Positions 9,975 to 18,857 of a DNA stretch of 64,000 nucleotides are shown here, in pieces. The notes under the pieces were generated by a model. That model did not search any database. It was given only the letters and a program-made list of their open reading frames with translations, and had not been told where the DNA came from. The position numbers and the translations under genes are program-made. The stretch is from Alitta virens (Eukaryota; Annelida; Polychaeta; Phyllodocida; Nereididae). The stretch is from positions 10,476,370 through 10,540,369 of the forward strand of contig OW028579.1 in assembly GCA_932294295.1 (NCBI GenBank), read 5' to 3'. The first letter of the stretch is position 1, and every line of letters starts with the position of its first letter.

Positions 9975-10107
9975 TATAACATATGTGATATTATGTGTAT
10001 TTAGATCTAGTTTTTAGTCTCAGTTTTAGTCTTAGATCTAGCACTAGTTACCACTGGAAATCACTAGATTTAGTACTAGTTCTAGATTTAGTTATCATTC
10101 ATCATTC

Positions 10108-10148
<41 letters not shown>

Positions 10149-10693
10149 GTATTGTACATTTTCATTGAATGTACATAAGTTTTGGAATGAATATTTATTA
10201 AGTGATTGGGTATAAGCTTCTTTTCATAAGGTGGTTTAAGGTTCTAAAACTCCGCCATCTTGTGTGTTGGAAATCCACACAACTCATAATCTGCTGAGCT
10301 GCTTAATTGTATGCAATATGCTTCATTTCATAATTTTCAAACAGACAAATCCGGTCAAGGCTAGATTTTCGCTGTTGATAATCAGATAATTCTGATGCTT
10401 GCATTAAGAAGAAGCTACAACCAATCACATTTTCAAAAAATAAAAAATAAAAAATTAAAGCCTGACAGATTTCAACTGTCAATATTGCAAATTGAGCTCA
10501 ATATTTCTTGCGACCTCCACGTTGGTATTGAGTGGATATAAGAAAAGTGTTTAATGGTTACATCTGTATCCAACATTTTTTTTATAACGAACTAGCAAGA
10601 ATATTTTTCATTGCATTAAATCTTATATTTTAATGAAATAATAAAGAAATCAAGTAAATCTCGTTATAAGGCTTTATTCATAATTTATTTATT
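9975..10693. other. Non-coding spacer with TAG-hexamer array and (AT)n
   Basis: No gene seen. From 10002 to 10091 TAG recurs at mostly 6-bp steps (10002, 10008, 10015, 10027, 10033, 10039, 10045, then 10065, 10071, 10077, 10083, 10089): a degenerate hexamer repeat. An AT dinucleotide run follows at about 10115-10144. A perfect YY1-type word CCGCCATCTTG lies at 10252-10262. A-rich and T-rich stretches fill the rest. Confidence 0.6.
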
Positions 10694-11898
10694 TTACAGA
10701 TGCATAATCTTGGATCTCGTTCTAGAGGCAATGTTTTCATTCAAATCATTAAGAGGATCCAAGTCTCGGAAAAGATTCATGGAATCTAGGTTTTCCGGTT
10801 TCACTGAAGGTGGTGTTGAGGGTGATGCAGAAGTCAGAGGGGTGGGATTCGAGGGGGGAGAAGTCGAGGGGGGAGAAGTCGAGGGGGCAGAAGTCGAGGG
10901 GGCAGAAGTCGAGGGGGTAGAAGTCGAGGGAGTGGGTTCATCTAAGGTAATCAGAGCTTCGGTTTTCAAATGAAGAGAGGGAGTGAAGAGTTTCGATGCT
11001 GTCTTGTTCTGCTGTGGAGAATTATTATTTGTCTTGGATGTAGAGAGATTAGGTATGATTCTATGAGAAATCTCATCCATCCTCATGCCACGTGGAACTG
11101 AAAATATAATAAAGTAATTATATTCAAATGCATATACATTTTTCATTCAGTGCGTTCAATAACGAGAAAGTAGCGATATTAGGGGATAGTGAAATTATGC
11201 GTTATATAATAAATTTAAAGTCTATTTTTTACACTTAAGTGAATATTTTACTATAATTCTTTAACTTTCCGATGTTAAACTGAGATTATTATCTCATTAT
11301 TTCGTTGTATAACGAAGTATTTACTGTGAATGCGCGAATGTTTAGATCGTATCCGCCATATTGGATTTCCATCAAAACAAATCTAAGCTTATGACGTCAT
11401 TGGGAAACACCGAACTACTAGCGCCACTCAAAACATGCGGAGAACTAGATTTATTTCTAAAAATAAACACAAATAATTTCTGCGCATGCGCATCTAACTC
11501 CTTCGTGTCGATTTGTTTACATTATTACCACGTGGGTGAGAGGATGAAGAAAGGTTGAGAATGGGGTGTTAAATAGGATTTATAGTTTTAATTCTTTTAA
11601 ATAATTAAGAATAAAAAGTGAACTTACTTTCCAATGAAGGAGGGTTCAGTTTCTGGCATTCCCGACATTTGCAGATCAACATGAAAAGTTTATAAATTCC
11701 AATTTGTAAAAGCAGCGTGAGCTTAACAATGCATGGGGGTCTTGGGCTTGAATTCGTTATTCGATTCATTCGTCTCCATGCTTTCAACTGTCCACACATT
11801 AGGCTTATAACAAAACAAACGAAAGTAATAGAGCCAAAGGTAGAAAGTGACATCCAAGTATTTATGTCTATTTCATTCTCTTCATCAATGTTGTTGTT

Positions 11899-11935
<37 letters not shown>

Positions 11936-12261
11936 TCTGCGTGTTCTTCCAATAATTCATTCTTCTCACAGTTCAATTCAAACTCAAATACAAACTGTTC
12001 TAAATCTGAACGTTCACAAACTAATTTCCCTTTGAGCATCACTTTCCTGAATTTTTCCAGCGTTGATGTTGAAAGTGCTGCTAGAAAGTCCTCTGTGTTT
12101 ACCGTGATAATTAAATCCTTTTGTCTGTTGATCTTTTTTGGAATAACATTAGTGCACTCCACTGCATCTTCACTGCAGATACATCCAGAATTATATTCAC
12201 ATATAACTCTAGCATGCGACAGTACCACAAAGCTGCTTAGAATAAAGAAGAAGATATACAT
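10694..12261 (-). CDS. Two-exon type I membrane protein with LRRNT-like motif
   Basis: Exon 1 is 12261-11628 and exon 2 is 11097-10694. The donor GTAAGT and acceptor TTTTCAG fit phase 1, giving 345 aa. A signal peptide (1-17) precedes C21-x5-C27-x-C29-x6-C36, the cysteine spacing of leucine-rich-repeat N-terminal caps, with further Cys at 82 and 98. An Asn/Asp repeat (about 109-125) leads to a transmembrane helix at ~141-157. A second hydrophobic stretch (177-197) and a Cys-rich CKCREC follow. The exon 2 tail has a PSTSA-type pentapeptide repeat encoded by a 15-bp tandem repeat. A surface receptor, decoy or virion membrane protein is possible; no family is recognised. The intron contains a promoter-like motif cluster. 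Confidence 0.65.
11351..11534. promoter_or_regulatory. CRE / NRF-1 / YY1 / E-box cluster in intron
   Basis: Within 185 bp lie four motifs: CCGCCATATTGG (YY1-like, 11353-11364), TGACGTCA (perfect CRE, 11392-11399) followed at once by ATTGG (inverted CCAAT), TGCGCATGCGCA (perfect NRF-1 palindrome, 11481-11492) and CACGTG (11529-11534). These are standard animal promoter elements. It sits in the intron of the LRRNT-like gene, so it may drive the shorter exon 2 product or another transcript. Confidence 0.55.
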
Positions 12262-13160
12262 GGCTGTTTGCTTTGAGATTTCAACTCAAAATGGTTAAGG
12301 GATTTCATCTGAACCTCACTTAAAATCCATTATCCAATAAGATGTTAGAGCTTTATCAAATAATATGAATATTCATGAAATTAGTTAATCGCCTTAGATA
12401 AAATCAAAGCTGGTTGTGTGCTAATAAAGCATTTGATGTGATTTGGTTCCTTTCTTTGTTCATGATTCACATTCTTCTCTAATTTGATTACTTTTGATGG
12501 TGTGGTTTATTGAAATATCCTGAAGTGATCTAAACACATTATCACAAAATTATAATCACTCTACAAAAGATTTGAGCGCTTTGATTATTGTGATATACCG
12601 CTAATGCATTGATTATCTTTCACTTATCTAGCTTAGTTAATGAATCGAATCTATTTAATGAGGAATTCGATGTTTTCCCATGAGAAAATATTACGAGGGT
12701 TTCTAATTAACTAATGATATCTATTTCGTGTTGAGTTTATGGGGGAATGATAGCATATCATGGGTTTATGAGGTCTTATCAGATAGAGGAATATGGAAAG
12801 GGTGAGAAGAGGGGGTAAATTCCCACTGACCTGTGTACAGATCAGTGAGAAATTCCATATCATCATATGTTCATAGACATATGCTTGAAATGAATACCAC
12901 ATTCTGTTGGACAAATATAAATCAATAAAATTCCCTTTTACTTTGAAAATTCATGTTTAGAAAATTATTTCAAGCTGTTTTATAGAATCTGAAAAACATT
13001 AGAGTTATAGAAAGAACTTCTATTTCTTTGAGTTATTGTAGAAATGTCAAATGTATATATTCAAAGATATTTCTTCTCACATTCTCAAATTTCCACCATG
13101 TTTCTTCAATATATTCAAAGATAGAGAGAAAAGCAATATTGTTCAATCTTTCTATGATTT
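12262..13160. promoter_or_regulatory. Divergent spacer between LRRNT-like gene and RING gene
   Basis: About 900 bp with no believable frame. It separates two genes transcribed away from each other, so both promoters should lie here. A 24-bp near-palindrome (12824-12847; arms cactgacctgt and acagatcagtg, one mismatch) is the most operator-like element. The rest is AT-rich. Confidence 0.45.
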
Positions 13161-13703
13161 TTGAAAGAGCAACAGTGTATGTTTAACTTGCAAAAGGAAA
13201 GCATGAATGAAATCTGCATTATCTGTTTGGAAGGATGTGAAGAATCCTTTGCTTGTTGCAATGCATACATTCACAGAGAATGTTTATTTACCTATATTAC
13301 TTCATTTGATTTCGAAGAAATGGGGAATTTAAGGTGTCCTCATTGTCAACATCTCTGGGAGGGAAATGACGAAGAGCAATATTTTCTCCAAACTCCAGGA
13401 AATGATGTTGAAATAGCTGGATATGGAATAGATGAAGATTTAGTAGATCAGGGAGAGCTTGGAAATGAGGTAGGTGAGAATGGAATAGATGAAAATCAGG
13501 ATGATACTTTTAGACTGGAAGATGAGGTAGGTTATCCTAATGTCTATTTTGATCTAGATCTGGGTGAAATGGTTATAGATTACACTCAAATTGAATTTGA
13601 AACCATTCCAAATGTAAGAGTAGGAATGATAAATGGTCATTTAGAAAGTGTTGAATGGGAAAATGTGGAAGGGGACGAGGATGAAATTCAGTTTAGTGAG
13701 TGA
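13161..13703 (+). CDS. RING (C4HC3) protein with acidic tail
   Basis: The 180-aa frame has Cys19-x2-Cys22, Cys32-Cys33, His38-x2-Cys41 and Cys59-x2-Cys62. This is the C4HC3 ligand order of RING-CH domains found in MARCH-type and several viral E3 ubiquitin ligases, although the Cys-Cys spacing is tight. A classical RING with one extra Cys cannot be excluded. Residues ~70-180 are strongly acidic, contain a repeated GID/NGIDE element, and have no transmembrane helices, unlike MARCH ligases. The likely role is ubiquitin transfer onto a host or element protein. An alternative start at the second Met (residue 7 or 15) is possible. Intact in both copies. Confidence 0.75.
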   Translation: MKEQQCMFNLQKESMNEICIICLEGCEESFACCNAYIHRECLFTYITSFDFEEMGNLRCPHCQHLWEGNDEEQYFLQTPGNDVEIAGYGIDEDLVDQGELGNEVGENGIDENQDDTFRLEDEVGYPNVYFDLDLGEMVIDYTQIEFETIPNVRVGMINGHLESVEWENVEGDEDEIQFSE

Positions 13704-13704
13704 G

Positions 13705-13778
<74 letters not shown>

Positions 13779-13830
13779 GATAGATATAGATATAGATATA
13801 GATAGATATTGATAGATATTGATAGAGATG
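13704..13830. repeat. (AT)n followed by (GATATA)n microsatellite
   Basis: A long AT dinucleotide run immediately after the RING stop passes into degenerate hexamers of the GATATA/GATAGATATT type up to about 13830. Its length differs from the second copy (offset change of about 2 bp), one of the few differences between them. Confidence 0.9.
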
Positions 13831-13911
13831 TTGGTTCGGGTAATAATCCCTTAACGGCATCACCAAACGAGAAGGTCACCTCTTTGATACCATAAGTCTA
13901 AATTTTTTTGA

Positions 13912-14126
13912 GTTATTCAGTTTACAGATGTATTATCACCTTGCCAGTGACTGAATAACGAAATTTTGGAAATTTTGAAAATTTTTTGATTTTGTTAAAC
14001 AGTTTACAGATGTATTATCACCTTGCCAGTGACTGAATAACGAAATTTTCTTAATTTTATTTTATTTTATTTTTGAACTTAATCAGTTTACAAATGTTAT
14101 TAGCATTGTGCCAGTGACTGATTAAG
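13912..14126. repeat. Three tandem stem-loops between convergent genes
   Basis: Unit 1: arms 13912-13921 and 13950-13959 (GTTATTCAGT / ACTGAATAAC). Unit 2: arms 13994-14003 and 14032-14041, with two central A-A mismatches. Unit 3: arms 14078-14087 and 14117-14126 (CTTAATCAGT / ACTGATTAAG). Loops are 28-29 nt and similar (ttaca-atg...gccagtg). Arm changes between units 1 and 3 are compensatory at two pairs. The array lies between the stops of the RING and protease genes, where a shared termination, RNA-stability or packaging role could be served. Confidence 0.75.
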
Positions 14127-14141
14127 ATATATATTTATATA

Positions 14142-14567
14142 TTAGTTCATAATTAAATATGTTACAAAACTATCTAGGTCTACACGCTTTAATAAATTGA
14201 TTATTGAACTAAATTGAATACCATGACTTCTTAATACTACATAGAATATACAAAATTTACCACAATCATCTGATTTTTCGTTTTGAAGTCTCTCATCATT
14301 GAATAAGTATTCCTCGCTTTTGTTAATGAGAAAGTCATGCCAATAAGAGTGATAAAACTTTGGGTTTCTACCCAAGGAATCGAAGAATTCGCATTTTTGA
14401 TCATTATAGAATATTGCAATCCAGTGAGCACCTGCTTTGTTAGCTTCCTGCGTATTCAAAATTGCAAAACTGTTTCCTTTAATTAAACTCAGAGTATTAG
14501 CAGGATAGACTCCTGAAAACCCTAGAGAATGTTTTCTTAATATGTTATTTATTTCTGATGTATTCAT
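14142..14567 (-). CDS. PRO: Adenovirus-type cysteine protease (capsid maturation)
   Basis: This 141-aa protein fits the compact adenain-like protease of Polintons, a Ulp1-clan cysteine protease that matures capsid proteins. His48 lies in GAHWIAIF, Asp63 in FFDSLG, Gln95 in RLQNEK and Cys102 in DDCGKFCIFY. The Gln-to-Cys distance of seven equals that of adenovirus protease. All catalytic positions are present. The ATG overlaps the stop of the capsid gene as ATGA (14567-14564), so it is probably translated from the same transcript. Confidence 0.92.
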   Translation of the reverse strand: MNTSEINNILRKHSLGFSGVYPANTLSLIKGNSFAILNTQEANKAGAHWIAIFYNDQKCEFFDSLGRNPKFYHSYWHDFLINKSEEYLFNDERLQNEKSDDCGKFCIFYVVLRSHGIQFSSIINLLKRVDLDSFVTYLIMN

Positions 14568-15886
14568 TGTATAACTACGTTTCTAGCTGCGTCAATTGTC
14601 AAGAGTGATTTGAATTTACCGTACATGTATACAACAATAGATTCCTCCAATGCTTTTGAAAATCTCAGTTCTAGTTTACTATTCCCAGTATATGTATTCG
14701 GTGTTAAATCTTCAAAATTTTCTCTGTTTGTAAGATCAAAAGCGAAAATTGTGTATCCTCTATAAAATTCTTCATAAGACACTATCCAATCAGGATTCTG
14801 TCTCTGTATTCTTTGATAGGCTTCTAAATAATGAGATTGATATGCGGATTCACCGAAATTTAACTTGAGAGGTTTTGCTGGAAGGGAGATATTATTAAAA
14901 TAGAAACCCACTTCGCTAATATTGAAATGATTAAGGAAAAATGGGTTTTCGTGAAATGATCCGGTTGCAGCAGCAGATTTAACCATACATACGTATAATT
15001 GATCTGGGCATTCGTTACCAAAAATATCATTAATTATTGCAACTTGACTTCCTTTAGATACAGTTTGTGATCTCATTTTAGAATTAATATACGGATAATG
15101 AGCTGGTTTAAGAACTAATGCATCACTAATTGCAGTTGATACAGCTGGTTCCAAATTAACATGACAGAGAATAAGTTTAGCTTCTAAAATTTTTATATTA
15201 AACTTTTGAGATAAATCTGAGGATAGTAAAGAGAATTCTGGGGTAGAGGGCCAGAATTTCAATCCAATGTTGGTATTATGCATAAGTAATCTTTTCTGTT
15301 TCATGAAATCAATACCTATAGGCCCTTGTAGTTCAAACTCCTGTCCCCTGCTAATAACTTTTGCTCTTTTCTTTAAACCTGGGTTAGGAGTTTCGTTATC
15401 CTTGTTATTAGTAACTGCTTTCCATTGACTACAGCTATTCAATGATACACTAGCATCTTTAGCGAACATGATTCCCATATCTTCATCTGATGTCACTGAT
15501 AAAATTTTATCTAAATAGTTCTTGTAAGGATAGCAATAGGTAGGAATATCACTTGATACTGTTCTATGTTGAATGGAAAGATCAACTTTTTGAAACATAG
15601 TTGAGAGAAGACAGTTACATGGAGCAACATCTCCTTTTACATCAAATTTTTCCAGTGATTCTACATATGTAATAGCAGTATCTGCATCAATTACTGTTTT
15701 ACATTTGAAGTATATATATGAACGAGATAAATCTATGAAATTTTGAGGAGTTACGTTAAACTCAATACATCCGCTTCCAATTTGTGAAATTGGTAAGTGT
15801 TCAATCATTTGAGTATGAAGTAAACCTTTGTTAACTAACTGTTCAGAAAATAGAGTAAGAGATTCATCATGAGCCTGCATTTTCAC
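14564..15886 (-). CDS. PY: Major capsid protein, double jelly-roll type
   Basis: At 440 aa, with its position between the core/penton genes and the protease, this matches the Polinton PY family, known as the double-jelly-roll hexon-like major capsid protein. The sequence is rich in alternating beta-type segments. It opens with the FSEQLVNKGLL and GSGCIEFNV elements common near the N-terminus of these proteins. It overlaps both neighbours by 4 nt (ATGA), upstream with the basic core-like gene and downstream with the protease. No frame damage. The assignment rests on family pattern and gene order. Confidence 0.85.
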   Translation of the reverse strand: MKMQAHDESLTLFSEQLVNKGLLHTQMIEHLPISQIGSGCIEFNVTPQNFIDLSRSYIYFKCKTVIDADTAITYVESLEKFDVKGDVAPCNCLLSTMFQKVDLSIQHRTVSSDIPTYCYPYKNYLDKILSVTSDEDMGIMFAKDASVSLNSCSQWKAVTNNKDNETPNPGLKKRAKVISRGQEFELQGPIGIDFMKQKRLLMHNTNIGLKFWPSTPEFSLLSSDLSQKFNIKILEAKLILCHVNLEPAVSTAISDALVLKPAHYPYINSKMRSQTVSKGSQVAIINDIFGNECPDQLYVCMVKSAAATGSFHENPFFLNHFNISEVGFYFNNISLPAKPLKLNFGESAYQSHYLEAYQRIQRQNPDWIVSYEEFYRGYTIFAFDLTNRENFEDLTPNTYTGNSKLELRFSKALEESIVVYMYGKFKSLLTIDAARNVVIQ

Positions 15887-16206
15887 CGTTTCCTCTTTGT
15901 AATTTTCTTCTTTTTCTGAATAACTTTCTTACTGATTTTAGGTCTGGTCTTACTAACACTCCTCTTCCTTTGGGATTGAGATCTAGACTGAACGGATTTC
16001 CTTTTTGATACTGGTTTTATTGAATTTTCTACCAGTGCTCTAGCCATTGCATCTTTCTGAGCTGCAGAAGATATAATTTGCAATCCCTTCCCGGTTTGGT
16101 TACTGGAGTCATTTACCACATAAACTTTCTGATTAGGTAAAATTTTTCCATTAATCATAGCTAAATAATGTTTTCTCCAATTATCGTAATCATTGATGAC
16201 TGACAT
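15883..16206 (-). CDS. Basic core / DNA-condensing-like protein
   Basis: A 107-aa protein. Residues ~1-67 are mixed, with a short NQTGKGLQIISSAA element like the GKG motif of adenoviral core precursors. Residues ~68-107 are almost only Lys, Arg, Ser and Gln. A virion DNA-binding (core) protein is inferred from composition and from its place between penton and capsid genes. It overlaps the penton gene by 17 bp and the capsid gene by 4 bp (ATGA). A GKG-type site could be cut by the adjacent protease; this is speculative. Confidence 0.65.
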   Translation of the reverse strand: MSVINDYDNWRKHYLAMINGKILPNQKVYVVNDSSNQTGKGLQIISSAAQKDAMARALVENSIKPVSKRKSVQSRSQSQRKRSVSKTRPKISKKVIQKKKKITKRKR

Positions 16207-16612
16207 TATTAAATCGAAGTGTTACCTGCACCTCTAGAAGAGAAACTGAGAACTCACTAAAATGTTTAGAGCTTATATAGATCCTAAATCTATTCAAACT
16301 ACCAGTAACAGACTTTAATATAATTGGTTTATCAAAAACCACAGAATGATTTTTTGTTCCAGGAAGTGGAATAATTCTTAAAACAGGTAATGACTTCCCA
16401 CATAAGTATGAATTTTCGCATATATCGCTCTGAATATATAAGACATCTCTATCTTTTTCATTCATCCTACATCTGAACTCTAATAATTCCACAGTGGAGT
16501 CATCATTTAACACTATATTCCTATCTAGTTGTAAAATGAAATCCTCTGGTTTGTTGTCTTTAAATATCTCTATACTATCTCTGTCAGAAGCGTACACTAC
16601 ATACGAAGACAT
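16190..16612 (-). CDS. PX: Penton / minor capsid protein, single jelly-roll type
   Basis: The 140-aa, beta-rich protein matches the Polinton PX family in size, order and general pattern (N-terminal YVVYASDRDS, internal VELLEFRCRM). PX is the vertex-forming single-jelly-roll capsid component. It is the first gene of the capsid cluster penton, core-like, capsid, protease, so its upstream region (16613-16948) should contain the cluster promoter. Confidence 0.8.
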   Translation of the reverse strand: MSSYVVYASDRDSIEIFKDNKPEDFILQLDRNIVLNDDSTVELLEFRCRMNEKDRDVLYIQSDICENSYLCGKSLPVLRIIPLPGTKNHSVVFDKPIILKSVTGSLNRFRIYISSKHFSEFSVSLLEVQVTLRFNNVSHQ

Positions 16613-16948
16613 AGTGGTAAATGTCTGTATTTTTGTGTGTATAAAGTTAAATATAACTTCCTATGAGCATCGGTATGATAAATTTCTAGCACACTGTCTC
16701 CATGTGTGGATAAACTAGGTGACCTAGTTGATCTAAATGCCCTAGTTATCCTAGATGTTCTAGATTCCTAAATTCTTTGAAAAAAGGGGTGAAATAGAAG
16801 TAGGTTAAAGAGGGGTGAACTCGAACTGGAAACCCTGTAAAGGAGTGAAATAGATTAGACATTCTGTCAAGTCATTTAAGAATGTGGAGAGCACTGGTGG
16901 AGATAATTCCAGTGGAATAATTCCATTTTAACACTCACTGCATTATCA
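16613..16948 (-). promoter_or_regulatory. Capsid-cluster promoter region with 9-bp CTAG array
   Basis: The 336-bp gap between the integrase stop and the penton start is the likely promoter of the capsid genes. CTAG starts at 16715, 16724, 16742, 16751 and 16760, with CTAA at 16733: exact 9-bp periodicity over six units with otherwise changing sequence. A site row for a dimeric or multimeric regulator is possible. Confidence 0.5.
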
Positions 16949-18055
16949 TTACATATTAGTTTTCTGCCAATTTTGAATATCACTTTCTTTTATCCAAGTT
17001 GCATGCTTACTAGGCCATCCAAGCCATTTTATAAGTACACGTCCCTTGGATTTTTTAAGAATTTTTTCTATTATATACGTATCATCATCTGATACAAGAA
17101 TTTTCTGAAGTTCATTTTCTTGAAACCTTCCAGTTAAGGCTTCATTCTGTATATCCTTCAGAATATAAACTGGTTGAACATCCTTCATAAATCTATCAGC
17201 GATAATGAAATATTCTCTGCTCCATTTTTCATCAAATTCTCTCATAAACTGATGTTTCAACACACTAATTCTAACAGTATCATGAATATTAAACTTAAAC
17301 TTAGTTTTAATTTCATCAGGACGTTCCGTTTCATACAGTAGTTTCCATATTTTGTATTCATCAGATGGTTTCACGGAAGCTGGTGATTGTTTTATACTGG
17401 AGTGATAAGTATTGTTATAAGAGTTTGTGATTTTTTCTAATTGATCTATCCATTTATGAGTATTTTTTGATACCATATAGCGAAATAGAATGTTTTTAAG
17501 AGTTTTAAAAAACCTTTCAACGATATTAGCTTTGGTTTCCGTGTTATTCGTGAAAAAGTGGTTTATTCCTAGATTCTTAAATAATGTTCTAGTAGCTTGC
17601 GCTTTGAATTCGGGTCCAGAATCGGTCCTGCAGTTATGAATTTTACTAAACTTTGATAGCAGGGATTTTAAAGCTGGAATAAGCTCCTGAGTCTTCAAAC
17701 TTTTCAAAGCGACTGTATGAGCTTCTTTACTGAAACAATCTATCCCAGCTAAGATATATGAATATCCCGAATTTGCTTTTGCATATTGATGTAAATGAGC
17801 TGTATCTAGATCAACCTGATATCCTTTATACGGAGTAATAACTCTATTTCTTTTAAATTTTCTGTTTACTTGTCTCATAAGTGTGTAATACTCTTGACTT
17901 TGAAGAAATTCTTTAATTTGTTTTTTAGTTATAGTCCGTTTTTTCTCTTTTCTAATAGCTTTATAAAATTTATCTACTCCAGTGTAAGCACCTGGAAAGT
18001 TCACATCTTGGTATTTTTCTAAGAGATATTGCTTTATATCTTCTTCCATATCCAT
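16949..18055 (-). CDS. INT: Polinton integrase with C-terminal chromodomain
   Basis: The 368-aa retroviral-type integrase performs insertion. Catalytic acidic residues are Asp82 (YQVDLDTA), Asp145 (NCRTDSGPEF) and Glu180 (ANIVERFFKTLK), giving the DDE core of the family. The N-terminal ~70 residues are Lys-rich without an obvious HHCC zinc knuckle. A chromodomain at about 312-360 (YIIEKILK..GRVLIKWLGW) may steer insertion to modified histones. The start overlaps the upstream gene by 22 bp. Confidence 0.96.
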   Translation of the reverse strand: MDMEEDIKQYLLEKYQDVNFPGAYTGVDKFYKAIRKEKKRTITKKQIKEFLQSQEYYTLMRQVNRKFKRNRVITPYKGYQVDLDTAHLHQYAKANSGYSYILAGIDCFSKEAHTVALKSLKTQELIPALKSLLSKFSKIHNCRTDSGPEFKAQATRTLFKNLGINHFFTNNTETKANIVERFFKTLKNILFRYMVSKNTHKWIDQLEKITNSYNNTYHSSIKQSPASVKPSDEYKIWKLLYETERPDEIKTKFKFNIHDTVRISVLKHQFMREFDEKWSREYFIIADRFMKDVQPVYILKDIQNEALTGRFQENELQKILVSDDDTYIIEKILKKSKGRVLIKWLGWPSKHATWIKESDIQNWQKTNM

Positions 18056-18552
18056 CCTTGTGATTTCTGTCTTTTTGCAGTTACTCTAGTATTGGGATGA
18101 GTACTAGCAGTACTAGCTATACTAGCAGTACTAGCAGTACTAGCTATTCTAGACTTCAAAGGAATTCCTGGAGGTGGTTTCTTATCTGAACTAACTAAAC
18201 TTAAACCTGCACCTTTTTGTAATAGAGTTTGTGGAATATTGCTTTCTTGAAGTGCTGTATTAAACTGCGCTAATCCTGGAGGATTAATATTTTTATATGG
18301 ATATAAACTACATTTGATTAAATCGATGATGTGACTATTTGCAATAACGTTTTGATTAATACTAACTTCACCTATTTCATTCCAAGTAATGTAATCACTA
18401 TTCTGAGAAATGTGTTTCAATATAGCAATAGCTTTATGCTTAATATTCTTAGGTAAAGATGCTATAATATCATCTGATGATAATTTAGGATGTGAAGAAA
18501 CGTTTGGAGTCTTGTTTACTTCATCATATGGTACTAACACATATTTCTTCAT
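18034..18552 (-). CDS. Conserved Polinton protein, function unknown
   Basis: A 172-aa protein. The N-terminal half (YVLVPYDE, then an AILKHI..ITWNEIGEVSI..I..SHIIDLI pattern at about 60-90) is of a type I recall as recurrent in Polintons, without an assigned role. The C-terminal part has low-complexity Ala/Ser/Thr repeats (about 138-152), encoded by a TACTAGCAG-type repeat, and a basic end. It overlaps the integrase by 22 bp and the previous gene by 4 bp (ATGA). A minor virion component, analogous to adenoviral cement or pVI-like proteins, is possible. Confidence 0.6.
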   Translation of the reverse strand: MKKYVLVPYDEVNKTPNVSSHPKLSSDDIIASLPKNIKHKAIAILKHISQNSDYITWNEIGEVSINQNVIANSHIIDLIKCSLYPYKNINPPGLAQFNTALQESNIPQTLLQKGAGLSLVSSDKKPPPGIPLKSRIASTASTASIASTASTHPNTRVTAKRQKSQGWIWKKI

Positions 18553-18857
18553 TTTAATACTTTGAGAAGTGTATTTTTAGCTGAAATTAATAGATTATAT
18601 AACTCGACTGAGTTATTTCTGATAATAGTATATTTAGATTTAATTGATTTATTTTTAGATAATAGTTTAGCTATTAACTTTTTATGAATGGATAAAAGTT
18701 TCTTAGAATGTGAATTGAGAACAGAACTATTCAATGTGAGATTATATACAACATTCACCACACTATTCACTTGCTTATTATCTGCAGTTTCTAATAATGC
18801 TTTTCCTTGATTTTTTCCGCAAGTTAATAAAAGATGTAGGAAATATGTATTTTTCAT
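18549..18857 (-). CDS. Small basic helical protein
   Basis: Not recognised. The 102-aa, Lys/Leu/Asn-rich protein has predicted long helices and no membrane segment. It is joined by 4-nt overlaps to the small membrane protein upstream and to the 172-aa protein downstream. That linkage, and its exact conservation in the second copy, support a real gene. Confidence 0.55.
   Translation of the reverse strand: MKNTYFLHLLLTCGKNQGKALLETADNKQVNSVVNVVYNLTLNSSVLNSHSKKLLSIHKKLIAKLLSKNKSIKSKYTIIRNNSVELYNLLISAKNTLLKVLK

Noticed and set aside
10710..10973. Plus-strand Glu/Gly/Val-repeat frame
   Set aside because: Produced by the 15-bp repeat read on the wrong strand; the minus-strand PSTSA tail is spliced in frame to a real gene.
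11717..12298. Plus-strand 193-codon frame opposite the LRRNT-like gene
   Set aside because: It is the antisense shadow of exon 1; the minus strand has the signal peptide, cysteine motif, transmembrane helix and a phase-matched intron.
12711..12914. Minus-strand 67-codon frame in the spacer before the RING gene
   Set aside because: No motif, no splice context, and it covers a near-palindromic regulatory candidate.
13688..13879. Minus-strand Ile/Tyr/Ser-repeat frame
   Set aside because: Translation of the AT and GATATA microsatellite.
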